Origin: Leifsonia poae
Lineage (GTDB): Bacteria > Actinomycetota > Actinomycetes > Actinomycetales > Microbacteriaceae
Assembly: GCF_020009625.1 (NCBI RefSeq)
Contig: NZ_JAIHLP010000002.1
Location: forward strand, 2,232,001-2,296,000
Reading direction: 5' to 3'
Length of the DNA stretch: 64,000 nucleotides
Part shown: positions 1-8,753 of the stretch, one piece after another
Position numbering within the stretch: the stretch's first letter is position 1
Layout: each line of letters opens with the position of its first letter
Position numbers and translations under genes: made by a program
Notes under the pieces: model-generated
What the model was told of the DNA's origin: nothing
Databases searched by the model: none
The model's input: only the letters and a program-made list of their open reading frames with translations

Positions 1-577
1 TGACGAAATCGCGCGACCGCAGCGACTGCGTCTGGCTGCGCAGCACGCGGGCGCCCCACGCCCAACCCGTGATCACGATCACCGTCACGATCATCACCAG
101 GCCTCCGTTCTGCAGGTAGGCGGCGATCACGATCATGAGGGGCAGGCCCGGGATGACGAGGAACAGGTTGACGAAGAAGTTCACGACCTCGGCACCGAAG
201 CCCCGGATGTAGCCCCAGCTCAGACCGATCAGCACGGCGACGACGGTGGAGAGCGCGCCGGCGATGAACCCGACAGCGACGCTGATGCGGGCGCCGTAGA
301 TGAGCTGGCTGAGCACATCCTCGCCGGCCGCCGTCGTGCCGAGCCAGTGGGCCGCGCTGGAGTCGGCGTTGCGCGGGAAGCCGTCCTGGCTGGCGCCGTA
401 TGGCGCGAGCAGCGGCGCGAAGATCGCGACGAGCACGAAGAACGCGAGGATGATCAGGCCGAGCCTGGCCTTCCAGTTCGACCAGAGCGTCGCGGCGATA
501 CGGCCGAGAGCGGCGAACCGGCGCGGCGGGCGCGTGGCATCGGCCGAGATGGATTTGATGTTCTGAGTCGACGTCAT
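1..577 (-). CDS. Peptide/nickel-type ABC transporter permease, DppC/OppC-like (3' part cut by window edge)
   Basis: Inner-membrane permease of a dipeptide/oligopeptide-type ABC importer. From the ATG at 577 it reads a basic N-terminus, a first membrane helix followed by the 'FAPLLAPYGA' stretch typical of the DppC N-domain, then 'WLGTTAAGEDVLSQLIYGARIS', the usual DppC periplasmic-to-membrane junction, and further helices up to the window edge. The C-terminal part, including the EAA loop, lies outside. The ATG overlaps the stop of the upstream permease gene (ATGA at 577-574), which implies translational coupling. The ATPase genes that normally follow would lie beyond the left edge. Family call is firm; the substrate is not known. 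Confidence 0.9.
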   Translation of the reverse strand, partial: MTSTQNIKSISADATRPPRRFAALGRIAATLWSNWKARLGLIILAFFVLVAIFAPLLAPYGASQDGFPRNADSSAAHWLGTTAAGEDVLSQLIYGARISVAVGFIAGALSTVVAVLIGLSWGYIRGFGAEVVNFFVNLFLVIPGLPLMIVIAAYLQNGGLVMIVTVIVITGWAWGARVLRSQTQSLRSRDFV

Positions 578-1554
578 CGGCGTGTCCTTGGGTCGAGTAC
601 GCCGTACAGGATGTCGACGAGGAAGTTGGCGACGAGCACGCTCACCGTGATGAGCAGGAACAGCGCCTGCATGAGCGGGTAGTCCTGGCCGATCACGGCG
701 TTGAACAGCAGGAAGCCGATACCCGGGTAGCCGAACACCTGCTCGACGAGGATCGATCCGCCGACCACGCCACCGAGCGCGAGCCCGAAGCCGGTCAGGT
801 TGGGCAGGATCGCGTTGCGCGCGGCGTACTTCATCGCGACGGTGCGGCCCTTGAGACCGTTCGCCTCGGCGAAGGTCACGTAGTCATCGCCGAGGGTGTT
901 GATCATGGCGTTGCGCATCCCGAGGATCCAGCCGCCGATCGAGGTGATCAGGATCGTCACCGCCGGCAGCACCGCGTGATACGCCACGTCGACGATGAAG
1001 TTCCAGGTGAAAGCCGGTGTCGCCGTCGGACCGAAGGCGCCCGATGTCGGGAACCAGTGCAGCACATAACCGAGGAAGAACAGCAGCAGCAGCGCCGTCC
1101 AGAAGTAAGGGAAGGTGCTCGCGAAGGTTCCGGTCAGCGTCGGAAGCGAGTCGAGCCACGTGTTCCGGCGCCAAGCGGCGAGCACGCCGATCAGAGTGCC
1201 GATCACGAAGGCCACGATCGTCACGATGCCGAGCAGGACGATCGTGTAGGGGAAAGCCTGACCGACGAGCTCGGAGACCGACTGCGGATAGAAGGTGTAG
1301 GAGACACCGAAGTCGAACGTGACGACCTGGTGCAGGTAGCTCACGTACTGATCCCAGAGGTTGCCGCCCGGAACACCGAGCTGGGCCTCGATCGCGTTCT
1401 TGGTGGCCTGGGTGACGGGACCGTTCTGCGAGAGTTTCGCGATCGCGGCATCCGTCGGCGAGCCCGGCATGAGCCGCGGGAGCAGGAAGTTGAGGGTGAC
1501 GGCTGCCCACAGGGTGAGCACGAAGAGGCCGAGTTTTCGCAGTGCGTAGGCCAT
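574..1554 (-). CDS. Peptide/nickel-type ABC transporter permease, DppB/OppB-like
   Basis: A 326-residue inner-membrane permease of the DppB/OppB family. An N-terminal helix (about residues 9-25) is followed by the family motif 'LPRLMPGSPTDA', an extracytoplasmic loop, and five more helices. The EAA-type cytoplasmic loop is visible as 'DYVTFAEANGLKGR' (about residues 224-237), where the ATPase docks. The length is normal for the family. It starts 5 bases after the stop of the binding-protein gene and overlaps the next permease by 4 bases, so all three form one operon. The specific substrate (peptide, nickel or oligosaccharide) cannot be read from the sequence; the LacI-type neighbour hints at a sugar-like ligand. 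Confidence 0.93.
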   Translation of the reverse strand: MAYALRKLGLFVLTLWAAVTLNFLLPRLMPGSPTDAAIAKLSQNGPVTQATKNAIEAQLGVPGGNLWDQYVSYLHQVVTFDFGVSYTFYPQSVSELVGQAFPYTIVLLGIVTIVAFVIGTLIGVLAAWRRNTWLDSLPTLTGTFASTFPYFWTALLLLFFLGYVLHWFPTSGAFGPTATPAFTWNFIVDVAYHAVLPAVTILITSIGGWILGMRNAMINTLGDDYVTFAEANGLKGRTVAMKYAARNAILPNLTGFGLALGGVVGGSILVEQVFGYPGIGFLLFNAVIGQDYPLMQALFLLITVSVLVANFLVDILYGVLDPRTRR

Positions 1555-1558
1555 GGGG

Positions 1559-3280
1559 CTACTCGCCCTCCTTCCGCAGCTTCAGATGGGTGAAGACCAG
1601 CAATGGGGTCTGGTCGTAGGTCTGCGGCGGCGCGTACGGGTTCTTCGCGTCGGGCCATCCGGTGAACTTGGCGTCGTTGTACAGGCCCCAGAGCCCGCCG
1701 TAGTACAGACCGATCACGGGCAGCTGGTCGTACACCGTCTGCTGCAAGCGGTAGCTGAGCTGCAGCCGCACCTTCTCATCGGTCGTGGTCTTGTACTGCT
1801 GCAGCAGCGCATCCGTCGTCGCGTTCTTGTAGCGGCCGAAGTTGCTCGCCGTGGCAGTGCCGATGGGGGTTGCGAAGGCGCTGTTGAGCAGCCCGTTGTA
1901 CGCCTGGAAGATGACTCCGCCTCCCATGCCTCCCATCGCGACCTGGAAGTCGCCGTTCTGGATCGCCTGCTGGTATCCCGGTGGCTGCGGCTGCTTGATC
2001 GTCACGTCGATGCCCAGGTCGCCGAGCTCCTTGCGCACCTCCTGCACGGCCCGCAGCCAGTCGGTGTACCCGTTGGCCGTGGTGATCGAGAACGAGAACT
2101 GTTTGCCCGTGCTGTCGACGAGCTTGCCGCCCTTCTGCGTGTACCCCGCGGAGGCGAACGCAGCCAAAGCGCCTTTGGTGTCCTGTGCGATCAGCCCCTG
2201 GTTCGGAATGCTCGGGTCGAGTTCGCTCTTCTGGTTGGGCAGCATCAACCCGGTCTGGCCGGCGGCCGACATATAGCCTTCGGTCGCGGCATCGGCGATC
2301 TTGTCGCGGTCGAGCGCCAGGGCGATCCCGCGGCGCACGTCGAGGTTGTCGAACGGCGCGACCGTGAAGTTCGGCATGAGGCTGATCACCCCGCCCGGCG
2401 GGAACCAGTACTTGTTGTTCGGGTTCGCCGAGACCCAGGTGCCCTGCACATCGCTCATGAACGCGTACGCCCAGTCGAAGCCTTTGGTCACGATGTCCAG
2501 CTGGCTGGTGGAGGCCGGCAGCACCAGGTGTTCGACCTCGATCGTGTCGGCCTGCCAATACATCGGGTTCTTGTTCATCGTGTACTGCTGCGAGGAGAAG
2601 TTGCCGAGTGTGTACGGACCGGTGCCGACGGGATTCGGGTCGCGCCAGGTGTCGGGATGCGCCACGTCTTTCCAGATGTGCTGGGGCACCATCAGCGTCT
2701 GCGAAATGATGTCGGCCGCCGGGGCGTCTTCCTCTTTGAGGTGGAAGAGCACATGCTGGCCCTTCACCTCGATGGTGTCGATGTGCTGCCACGCGCCCTT
2801 GAGGTCGAGGGCGGGGAACTTCTTGATCAGATCGAAGGTGAACTCCACATCGGCCGGCGTGAACGGCTTGCCGTCGGACCAGTCGACACCGCTGCGGATC
2901 GTGTAGTCGATCGTCTTCGGGTCGGGCAGCGAGACGGCACTGGCCAGCCACATGGTCTGCTTGCCGTCGAGGACGTTGATGACGGTGAGCGGCTCGTAGA
3001 TGTAACTGGCCGCGACGCGCTTGTTCACGGCGTACGGGTTGAAGTTGCGCTCCATCATCGGCGTTCCCTTGTCGGCCGCGAGCAGCATCGTGTTCGCGGG
3101 GATCGAGGGGTCCTGCTCACTCGTGATCTGGATGGAGCATCCCGAGAGGACGAGTCCGGCTGCGGCGACCGCCGCGAGGACCGCGAGTCGTGCGCGCCGT
3201 GTGCGCCGGGGTCGCGCCGGGGTCGCCGGCCGCGCCGACCGGCCCGGCTCTGCGGCCGGATCGTGCTTCGTGTGCGTCAT
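1559..3280 (-). CDS. ABC transporter extracellular substrate-binding lipoprotein (SBP family 5)
   Basis: Lipoprotein that captures ligand for the downstream DppBC-like permeases. From the ATG at 3280 it is 573 residues: a basic N-terminus, a hydrophobic segment and lipobox 'LVLSGC', then the SBP_bac_5 fold with 'NFNPY', 'GVDWSDGKPFTPADVEFTFD' and 'VGTGPYTL' in order. A longer reading to 3409 is possible, but AAGGA sits about 8 bases before 3280 and the lipobox is correctly placed only from there. The promoter (3381-3409) gives a leader of about 100 bases. Family 5 proteins bind peptides, nickel, or in actinobacteria and thermophiles often oligosaccharides; the LacI regulator makes a saccharide plausible (inference). 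Confidence 0.9.
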   Translation of the reverse strand: MTHTKHDPAAEPGRSARPATPARPRRTRRARLAVLAAVAAAGLVLSGCSIQITSEQDPSIPANTMLLAADKGTPMMERNFNPYAVNKRVAASYIYEPLTVINVLDGKQTMWLASAVSLPDPKTIDYTIRSGVDWSDGKPFTPADVEFTFDLIKKFPALDLKGAWQHIDTIEVKGQHVLFHLKEEDAPAADIISQTLMVPQHIWKDVAHPDTWRDPNPVGTGPYTLGNFSSQQYTMNKNPMYWQADTIEVEHLVLPASTSQLDIVTKGFDWAYAFMSDVQGTWVSANPNNKYWFPPGGVISLMPNFTVAPFDNLDVRRGIALALDRDKIADAATEGYMSAAGQTGLMLPNQKSELDPSIPNQGLIAQDTKGALAAFASAGYTQKGGKLVDSTGKQFSFSITTANGYTDWLRAVQEVRKELGDLGIDVTIKQPQPPGYQQAIQNGDFQVAMGGMGGGVIFQAYNGLLNSAFATPIGTATASNFGRYKNATTDALLQQYKTTTDEKVRLQLSYRLQQTVYDQLPVIGLYYGGLWGLYNDAKFTGWPDAKNPYAPPQTYDQTPLLVFTHLKLRKEGE

Positions 3281-3380
3281 CGCCACCGTCCTTGCTCGTC
3301 CGCTCCGTCGGCCCCGACCCGCCTCTCCCCGAGGGAGGCACAGGTCGGCGACCGGTTCGTCGCGGGTGGGTACGGCACCG

Positions 3381-3409
3381 AGTGTAAGCGCATACATTGA
3401 CGTTTGCAA
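3381..3409 (-). promoter_or_regulatory. Predicted promoter of the peptide-type ABC operon
   Basis: On the minus strand TTGCAA (3409-3404) is followed after 17 bases by TACACT (3386-3381), a sigma70-like -35/-10 pair pointing at the binding-protein gene. The LacI-type palindrome at 3383-3396 lies over the -10, a classic repression geometry. Confidence 0.6.
3383..3396. promoter_or_regulatory. LacI-family operator-like palindrome
   Basis: TGTAAGCGCATACA is a 14-bp near-perfect palindrome (one mismatched pair) with the central CG step typical of LacI/GalR operators. It covers the -10 of the ABC operon promoter and lies 72 bases from the end of the LacI-type gene, which is the obvious candidate to bind it. 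That the neighbour is the cognate repressor is inference. Confidence 0.6.
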
Positions 3410-3467
3410 CCTCTGGTGCCGCGAGGCCTCCGCGACTCGGCGGCGAACCCGACGCGGTCGGGACGGA

Positions 3468-4628
3468 TCAGATGCGCTCGGAACTCTCGCGCAGGATCAC
3501 CTCGACGGGAAGCCGGGTCGAGGTCGGCGGCCGGTCGGGGTCGGCCAGTCGCCGCACCAGCGCCTGCACCGCGGCGCGCCCGAGGAGCTCCATCGGCTGG
3601 CGCACAGTGGTGAGGCGAGGTGTCGAAAGCCGCCCGGCGTCGATGCCGTCGAAACCGGTCACGATCAGCACCTCCGGAACGGCGACCTCGGCGATGTGCG
3701 CCGCGTCGATCACACCGAGAGCCATCTGATCGTTCGCGCACACGACGGCACGCGGAAGGTGCTCCCGGCGCAGCAGTTCGCGGCCGACGCGGCGCCCGCC
3801 CTCGCGCGTGAAATCGCCACGCAGCTCCGGCCCGGCGGGCGGCACGATCCCGGCGTCGAGCAGAGCGCACCGGTACCCGTTCCAACGCTCGGCGTCATCC
3901 GGGGAGTCCATGCTTCCGGCGACGTACACGAGGTCGACGACCTCGAGGTCGACGATGAGGTGCGTGACGAGGGCGTGCATCCCCTCGGCGTTCGAGACGG
4001 AGACGTGGTCGAGTGCGTCCCCTCGCCGCGGGCCGGCCATCACCACGACCGGGATGCGCCGGGCCAACTGGGCGAGCTCCTCCTCCCCGGCACTGCCGGC
4101 GAGCACGATCAGACCGTCGACACGGCCCGCCATATCGCGCACCGTGTCCGGCGCCGTGCTGCCGCGCCCGACACCGACCAGCAGGACGAACCCGCTGCGC
4201 CAGGCCTCCAGCTCGCTGCCGCGGAGCACCTCGTCGAAGTACAGATTGAGGGCGCGCGTGTCGACGGCGCCGGCGACGTCGCGCACGATCCGGGCGGAGC
4301 CGCGGGACTCGCGCCCACTCTCCGCGGCACTTCCGTCATCGCCGTCGACCTCGACCACGATGTCGCCGATGTCGTCCATCGCATCGAGGCCGGGGAAGAA
4401 CAGGCCGATCACGCCGGTGCGGCGAGCCGCAAGACCGCGGGCCGAACCGCTCGGGACATACCCCAGAGCATCCACCGAGGCCAGCACGCGCTCGCGGGTC
4501 TCCTGCTTGACCGAGTCGGGACGCCCGAACACGCGGGACACCGTGGCGATCGACACCCCGGCATGCGTGGCCACGTCGTAGACCGTGGGGATCTTGCCGA
4601 TGAGCGACTCCCTCCGTGCACCGAGCAT
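3468..4628 (-). CDS. LacI-family transcriptional regulator
   Basis: A 386-residue DNA-binding repressor. The helix-turn-helix is at about residues 14-60 ('TVYDVATHAGVSIATVSRVF', then the hinge-helix region 'ARGLAARRTGVIGLFFP'), followed by a periplasmic-binding-protein-like effector domain ending in 'LPVEVILRESS'. An insertion rich in Asp and Glu after the first strand (about residues 80-100) is longer than usual. The ATG at 4628 lacks a clear ribosome site. The gene lies just upstream of the ABC operon in the same direction, and its likely operator (3383-3396) sits between them, so it probably represses the transporter until its ligand, perhaps a sugar, is present. Confidence 0.92.
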   Translation of the reverse strand: MLGARRESLIGKIPTVYDVATHAGVSIATVSRVFGRPDSVKQETRERVLASVDALGYVPSGSARGLAARRTGVIGLFFPGLDAMDDIGDIVVEVDGDDGSAAESGRESRGSARIVRDVAGAVDTRALNLYFDEVLRGSELEAWRSGFVLLVGVGRGSTAPDTVRDMAGRVDGLIVLAGSAGEEELAQLARRIPVVVMAGPRRGDALDHVSVSNAEGMHALVTHLIVDLEVVDLVYVAGSMDSPDDAERWNGYRCALLDAGIVPPAGPELRGDFTREGGRRVGRELLRREHLPRAVVCANDQMALGVIDAAHIAEVAVPEVLIVTGFDGIDAGRLSTPRLTTVRQPMELLGRAAVQALVRRLADPDRPPTSTRLPVEVILRESSERI

Positions 4629-4718
4629 CCATATTACGCACCGCGCGACCGCGCCCGGCTTGAGCTGCCTCGCTGGCGCGACTCCGCCCCTGCCTCCACC
4701 CTGCGCCTGCGCCTCGCT

Positions 4719-5927
4719 CTAGTCCGTCTCCGCCGCCATCCGGCGGGCCGACACGGCATCGTAGTCGGGAACCGCGTCGTCGGTGGCGAAGACATCGGTC
4801 AGCTTCATCATCGCAGCGAAGGCGAGCCGGTTCGAGAAGGTGAAGTCGCGCATCCGGATGCGCGCCCGCGACGGCGGGGCCAGGAACGGCCCCGCGTTGC
4901 CCGAGCGCGCGATCCGCGTCGGCTTCAGCATTCGGCGGTCGTAGCCGGTGAAGGCCGCCCGATGGTCGCCGCCGGCGTCGGCGAGCTCCCCCGCGAGGAC
5001 GTACGCCCCGACGAGGGCGAGCCCGGTTCCGAATCCGCCGAGGGTGTTCGCGTAGCCGGCGTCACCCAGGAGCGCGACTCGCCCGGACGTGAAGGCGGTC
5101 ATCTTCGTGCGCGCCAGCGAGTCGAGGTAGAACTCGTCGCTCGCCACCGCCGCCGCGAGCAGCTCGGGGACGCGCCACCCCGCATCCCGGTAGTGGCACT
5201 GCAGGAATCGCTTCTGCGATTCGACGTCGTGCCGGTCGTAGTCCGCGTCTTCGCCGGCGAAGACGAACAGCTGTGGCGCCTTCGAACCACCGAGCACCGC
5301 AAGCCGACCCGGCTCGTTGTATGCGTAGCCGAGTTGGCGCCCGGTCGGCAGCACCGTCGGAAGGTCGGTTGGCACGGTCGCACCGACGACGGCGTAATGG
5401 TAGCCGAGCGGTCTCACGAACGACGACTCGGGCCCGAACGCGAGGCGGCGAACACCCGAGTGGACGCCGTCGGCCCCGAGAACGAGGTCGAACGTCTCCG
5501 AAGCACGGTGCGCGAACGACACCTCGACGCCGCGACCGGTGTCGGCGAGCTCGACGATCCGGTCACCGAAGACATAGTCGCAGTCGTCCGCCGTGTGCCG
5601 GTGCAGGATGCCGGACAGGTCTCCGCGAAGAATCTCCAGGTCGCCACCGATGAACTCGCCCGGCATCACCGCTCGAACCCGGTCGGTGTCGTCGATGATG
5701 CGCAGATCGGTCTTCGGCGTCTGGGCCGCGGCGACGTCATCCCAGATCCCCATCCGCTCGAGCACGAAGCGGTGGGTGCGCCCTTTGAAGTCCACCGCCT
5801 GGCCGCCGGGCCGCAGCGCCGGCGCCTGTTCGACGAGCGTGACCTCGTAGCCGAGTCGGGCCAGCCACAGCGCTGCGGCCGGACCGGCGATGCTCGCGCC
5901 CGAGATGAGGACCTTCTTCGATGACAT
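4719..5927 (-). CDS. FAD-dependent monooxygenase (PHBH/TetX-type fold)
   Basis: Single-component flavoprotein hydroxylase that would use NAD(P)H and O2 on a small aromatic or polyketide-like substrate. Seen: a Rossmann FAD motif at the N-terminus ('ISGASIAGPAAALWLARLG', glutamate of 'LVEQ' for the ribose), the DG motif 'DLVLGADGVHSGVRR' near residue 155, and the GD motif 'GRVALLGDAGYA' near residue 285. At 402 residues the length is standard. The start at 5927 has GGAAGG 7 bases upstream; an upstream ATG at 5942 is not favoured. It is divergent from a TetR-type gene with a shared operator, so it is probably induced by its own substrate or a related drug-like compound. Substrate unknown; resemblance to TetX is at family level only. 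Confidence 0.88.
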   Translation of the reverse strand: MSSKKVLISGASIAGPAAALWLARLGYEVTLVEQAPALRPGGQAVDFKGRTHRFVLERMGIWDDVAAAQTPKTDLRIIDDTDRVRAVMPGEFIGGDLEILRGDLSGILHRHTADDCDYVFGDRIVELADTGRGVEVSFAHRASETFDLVLGADGVHSGVRRLAFGPESSFVRPLGYHYAVVGATVPTDLPTVLPTGRQLGYAYNEPGRLAVLGGSKAPQLFVFAGEDADYDRHDVESQKRFLQCHYRDAGWRVPELLAAAVASDEFYLDSLARTKMTAFTSGRVALLGDAGYANTLGGFGTGLALVGAYVLAGELADAGGDHRAAFTGYDRRMLKPTRIARSGNAGPFLAPPSRARIRMRDFTFSNRLAFAAMMKLTDVFATDDAVPDYDAVSARRMAAETD

Positions 5928-5948
5928 GGGGCAGCCTTCCAATCGTTA

Positions 5949-5967
5949 TTGCGTCCGATGGACACAA
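5949..5967. promoter_or_regulatory. TetR-type operator-like palindrome between the divergent genes
   Basis: TTGCGTCC-GAT-GGACACAA is an inverted repeat with 7 of 8 arm pairs matching. Its right half is partly repeated 21 bases further on (GACACA at 5961-5966 and 5982-5987), i.e. two helical turns away, so a second operator or half-site is likely. It overlaps the -10 of the monooxygenase promoter. Confidence 0.55.
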
Positions 5968-5994
5968 TTTAGCGTATGGTAGACACAGTTTCAA
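5966..5994 (-). promoter_or_regulatory. Predicted promoter of the FAD monooxygenase gene
   Basis: TTGAAA (5994-5989), a 17-base spacer, then TAAATT (5971-5966) on the minus strand. The two GACACA/TGTGTC sites fall in the spacer and at the -10, consistent with repression by the divergent TetR-type protein. Confidence 0.6.
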
Positions 5995-6020
5995 GAGCCG
6001 ATGTCGGAAGGAGCCGAAAG

Positions 6021-6725
6021 ATGGCATTCGATCGCACCCTCCTCTGGCCCGGTCAGAGCACACCGAAACGCGGACCCAAGCCGAAGACGAGCCTCGAACG
6101 CATCGTCGACGCGGCCATCGGAATCGCCGACGCCGACGGCCTCGCCGCCGTCTCCATGCAGCGGGTCGCCGACGAGATCGGGGCGACCAAGATGTCGCTC
6201 TACCGCTACGTACCCGGCAAATCGGAGCTGACAGCCCTGATGCTCGACAAGCGACTCGGCGCACCGCCGACCGCGGAGAACGAGACCGTGGCGCGAACGA
6301 ACTGGCGCGCGGACCTCACGGCCTGGACCGTCGAGATCCATCGCCGGTTCCTGGCCGCCCCCTGGGCGCTGGAGCTCGCCGTCGGAGCGCGCGTGATCGG
6401 CCCGAACGAACTCGCGTGGTACGAACTCGGGCTCACCGCCCTCGCCGGCACCCCCCTGCGGGCGGCCGAACAGCTGGACGTCCTCGCTCTGCTCAGCGGG
6501 CACGTGCGCAGCATCGTGCAGCAGCAGGTGACGACCGGCGCACCCGAAGAGGCCACGGCCGCCCTCATGATGGAGATCATCGGGGAGAACGCCACACGGT
6601 TCCCCCACGTTGCGTCAGCGTTCGCCGGCGCCTCGGCCGGCGACGACCGCGACAACGCCCTCGCGTTCGGCACCGAGCGCATCCTGGATGGCATCCAGCA
6701 GCTCATCGTGACACGCGCCGGCTGA
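6021..6725 (+). CDS. TetR/AcrR-family transcriptional regulator
   Basis: A 234-residue repressor. The N-terminal helix-turn-helix is at about residues 28-75 ('RIVDAAIGIADADGLAAVSM', then 'RVADEIGATKMSLYRYVPGK'), followed by a helical ligand-binding domain resembling the TetR C-terminal class of small-drug sensors. The ATG at 6021 has GGAAGGAG 7 bases upstream; the longer reading from 5976 would run through the promoter and is rejected. It is divergent from the FAD monooxygenase and probably controls it, and itself, through the palindrome at 5949-5967. The pairing TetR plus FAD monooxygenase is common in xenobiotic-response units; the ligand is unknown. Confidence 0.9.
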   Translation: MAFDRTLLWPGQSTPKRGPKPKTSLERIVDAAIGIADADGLAAVSMQRVADEIGATKMSLYRYVPGKSELTALMLDKRLGAPPTAENETVARTNWRADLTAWTVEIHRRFLAAPWALELAVGARVIGPNELAWYELGLTALAGTPLRAAEQLDVLALLSGHVRSIVQQQVTTGAPEEATAALMMEIIGENATRFPHVASAFAGASAGDDRDNALAFGTERILDGIQQLIVTRAG

Positions 6726-6753
6726 CACCGCGCGGGTTCGCTACTCTTCAGAG

Positions 6754-7113
6754 GTGACCGCTCCGTACCCGAACCAGCCGTCGGCGCCGTCGAGCAGGGC
6801 GGCGCGGCTCTCCGTGTCGTTCGCGCTTTTCATCATCGTCGCGAACATCGTCCTCAACCTCGTGGCCGGAGCGGTGCTGTCGAACTCCCCCTCGCCGCTG
6901 CTCGCCTGGGCGTCCGTGATCGTGCACCTGCTCATCGTGGCGGCACTGTTCGCCTTCTCGCTCCGCTACGGCCTCGCCGGCCTGCGAGAGACCGCCGGAG
7001 GCGCGATGCGCGGGCGCGGATCCGCCATCGCCGGAATCATCCTCGCGAGCCTGCTTCTGGCGTTCACGGTCGGCTCCACCCTGCTTCAGATCGCCGGGGC
7101 GTTCGCCGACTGA
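6754..7113 (+). CDS. Small integral membrane protein, unknown function
   Basis: A 119-residue protein with a short Pro/Ser-rich cytoplasmic head (residues 1-15) and three predicted membrane helices (about 18-42, 48-68 and 88-112). No catalytic motif is visible and the family is not recognised. The GTG start at 6754 has no ribosome site; instead TACTCT (6742-6747) stands exactly 6 bases before it, so the mRNA is probably leaderless. The layout resembles the hydrophobic 'DUF4190-like' small proteins of actinobacteria, but this is only a general similarity. Confidence 0.7.
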   Translation: MTAPYPNQPSAPSSRAARLSVSFALFIIVANIVLNLVAGAVLSNSPSPLLAWASVIVHLLIVAALFAFSLRYGLAGLRETAGGAMRGRGSAIAGIILASLLLAFTVGSTLLQIAGAFAD

Positions 7114-7140
7114 CGTCCCACGGGTGCGCGGCGGCGGCAC

Positions 7141-7185
7141 AGCCAACCATGCGGCGGCGCCTCAGCCAACCATGCGGCGGCGCCT
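7141..7185. repeat. Tandem duplication, 23-bp period, two copies
   Basis: The 22-base string beginning AGCCAACCATGCGGCGG is present at 7141 and again at 7164, separated by one C. The gene for the wall-anchored protein stops inside it (7162-7164), so the second copy encodes the basic tail 'RRRMVG' and the first lies just past the stop. A recent slippage duplication is the simplest explanation. Confidence 0.8.
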
Positions 7186-8678
7186 GGCGATCAGGAACGT
7201 CGTGGCGCCCACGAGCAGCAGGGTGGCGGCGGCGAGAAGAGCGGCGATGGGATCGCTCCCGGTCGCGGCGAGCGGCGTCGCATCCCCGGCCGCAGTGCCG
7301 GTTGGCTCCCGGCCACCGGTGGTCGCATCCCCGGGGCCGGCCGGCACGACGACGGCCTTCGCAGGGGTGACCTGCACCGTGAGCACGGCGGTCGCACCGG
7401 TCGAGAGCTGAGTCACGGTGATCGTGTGCGGGCTGGCGTGCGGGAAGCCTACGGCGAAAGACCCGTCCGCTTTCGTGATCTCGTCGCTCGACACGCTCGA
7501 CACCACCGAGTAGTCCGCCGCAGGCAGCGGCGAGGTTGCGCCGGTGTAGTCGGTGGCCGAGATCGAGAACGTGCTGGTGCCGCCCTGGGCGGGAGCGGTC
7601 GCACCCTCCGGGGCGAGGTGAACGGCCGGAGTCTGCGCAGCGCGCACGCGTGCTGTGAACGACGTCGACGACACGTTGCCCAGGGCATCCCTGGCGGTGC
7701 AGGTCACGAGGGTGTCCCCCGCAGCGAAGGCCGAACCGCTCGTCGACGAGCAGTGTTCGTCGGCGACATCCGCCGGGTCGACGGCCGGGTCGGCCCAGAT
7801 GATCGGCACCGACGTCTCCCCCGGTGAGAGCTGACGGATGAGATCGGGAAGCGCCCGGAGGGCGGGGCCGGTGGTGTCGATCGTCGCCGCGGCCGGGGCG
7901 ACCGCGAGGTTCGTGTCCGTGCTCGCCGCCGCATCCTGGCCGTGCACGGCGCCCGCCGGCAGACCGACCGTCACCGTGCCGTCGTTCGCCACACCGGTGA
8001 TCGTGACCCGGTAGATGGATGCGCTCGACGAGAGGGCGAGCCCGACGGTGTCGAGCGGAATCGGGTAGTCCTTCGCGCGCTGAACGGGTGTGAGCAGCGA
8101 CACCGACGCACCGACGGGATGCGCGGTGCCACCGAGGAGGAGATCCGGCGCATCGAAACCCGCGACGGCCTCCGAGAAGCGCACATCGAAGGTCGGCAGT
8201 GTTCTCGTCGGCGTGGCTTTCGCCGGGGAGAGGGCGATGCTCGCCGCGAGGGGCAGACCGTCGCAACGCCCGAGGAACTCGCTGCGATTGTCGCTGTCGC
8301 CGTCCGCGATGCTGTCGCCGTAGATGCCGGCGATGATCGGGTTCGCGGTCGGCGCAGCAGTGAAGGGCGCGACGATGGATGACCCGTCAGTGACCGTGAC
8401 GACGTCGTAGGGCGCTGCCGTGAAAAGAACCGTGCCGTTGCCGTCGATGACCTGCGGTGTCGCCGTCACCCCGTCTCCGGCCGTGCCGAACGTCCCCCGT
8501 AGCCGGGTTTCGCGGTGAGGCTCCACGAGGAGCAGCCGATGTCGGATGTGGCCATGCGGTCGGTCAGCAGCGACAGGTTGCACGCGGTCAGGCTCAGCGC
8601 GAGCGTGCCCGCAATGGCGAGACCGACGCTCCGGCGGATGATCCGCCGACGACGCGGCGAACGGTGTGCTGCCGTCAT
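7162..8678 (-). pseudogene. Cell-wall-anchored surface protein with LAxTG-type sorting signal, broken by one apparent frameshift
   Basis: Reading from ATG 8678 gives a signal peptide with 12 basic-rich residues, a hydrophobic core and 'LSLTAC', then 'SLTAKPGYGG'. The frame is lost in a run of five C at 8494-8498. Adding one base restores a single 505-residue protein continuing 'TFGTAGDG'. The rest has Ig-like/HYR-type beta repeats ('DTTGPALRALPDL', 'VTCTARDALGNVSSTSF') and ends with 'PLAATGSDP', a membrane helix and 'RRRRMVG', a sortase E-type signal. The Cys after the hydrophobic core could also make it a lipoprotein. An unread base is likelier than real decay, because the whole downstream frame is open and conserved in style. 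Function probably adhesive or structural. Confidence 0.72.
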
Positions 8679-8753
8679 GTGTGCGATCCCTTGCTCTGAA
8701 GCTGACTCCCCAGAGTAGAAAGCGGGGGATGTGCGCACCAGGGAGCTGGGTAC

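Noticed and set aside
3021..5924. A 967-residue plus-strand open frame opposite the LacI and monooxygenase genes
   Set aside because: It is the antisense of well-supported genes on the minus strand; its translation is Arg/Pro/His-rich low complexity with no motif, as expected for shadow frames in high-GC DNA.
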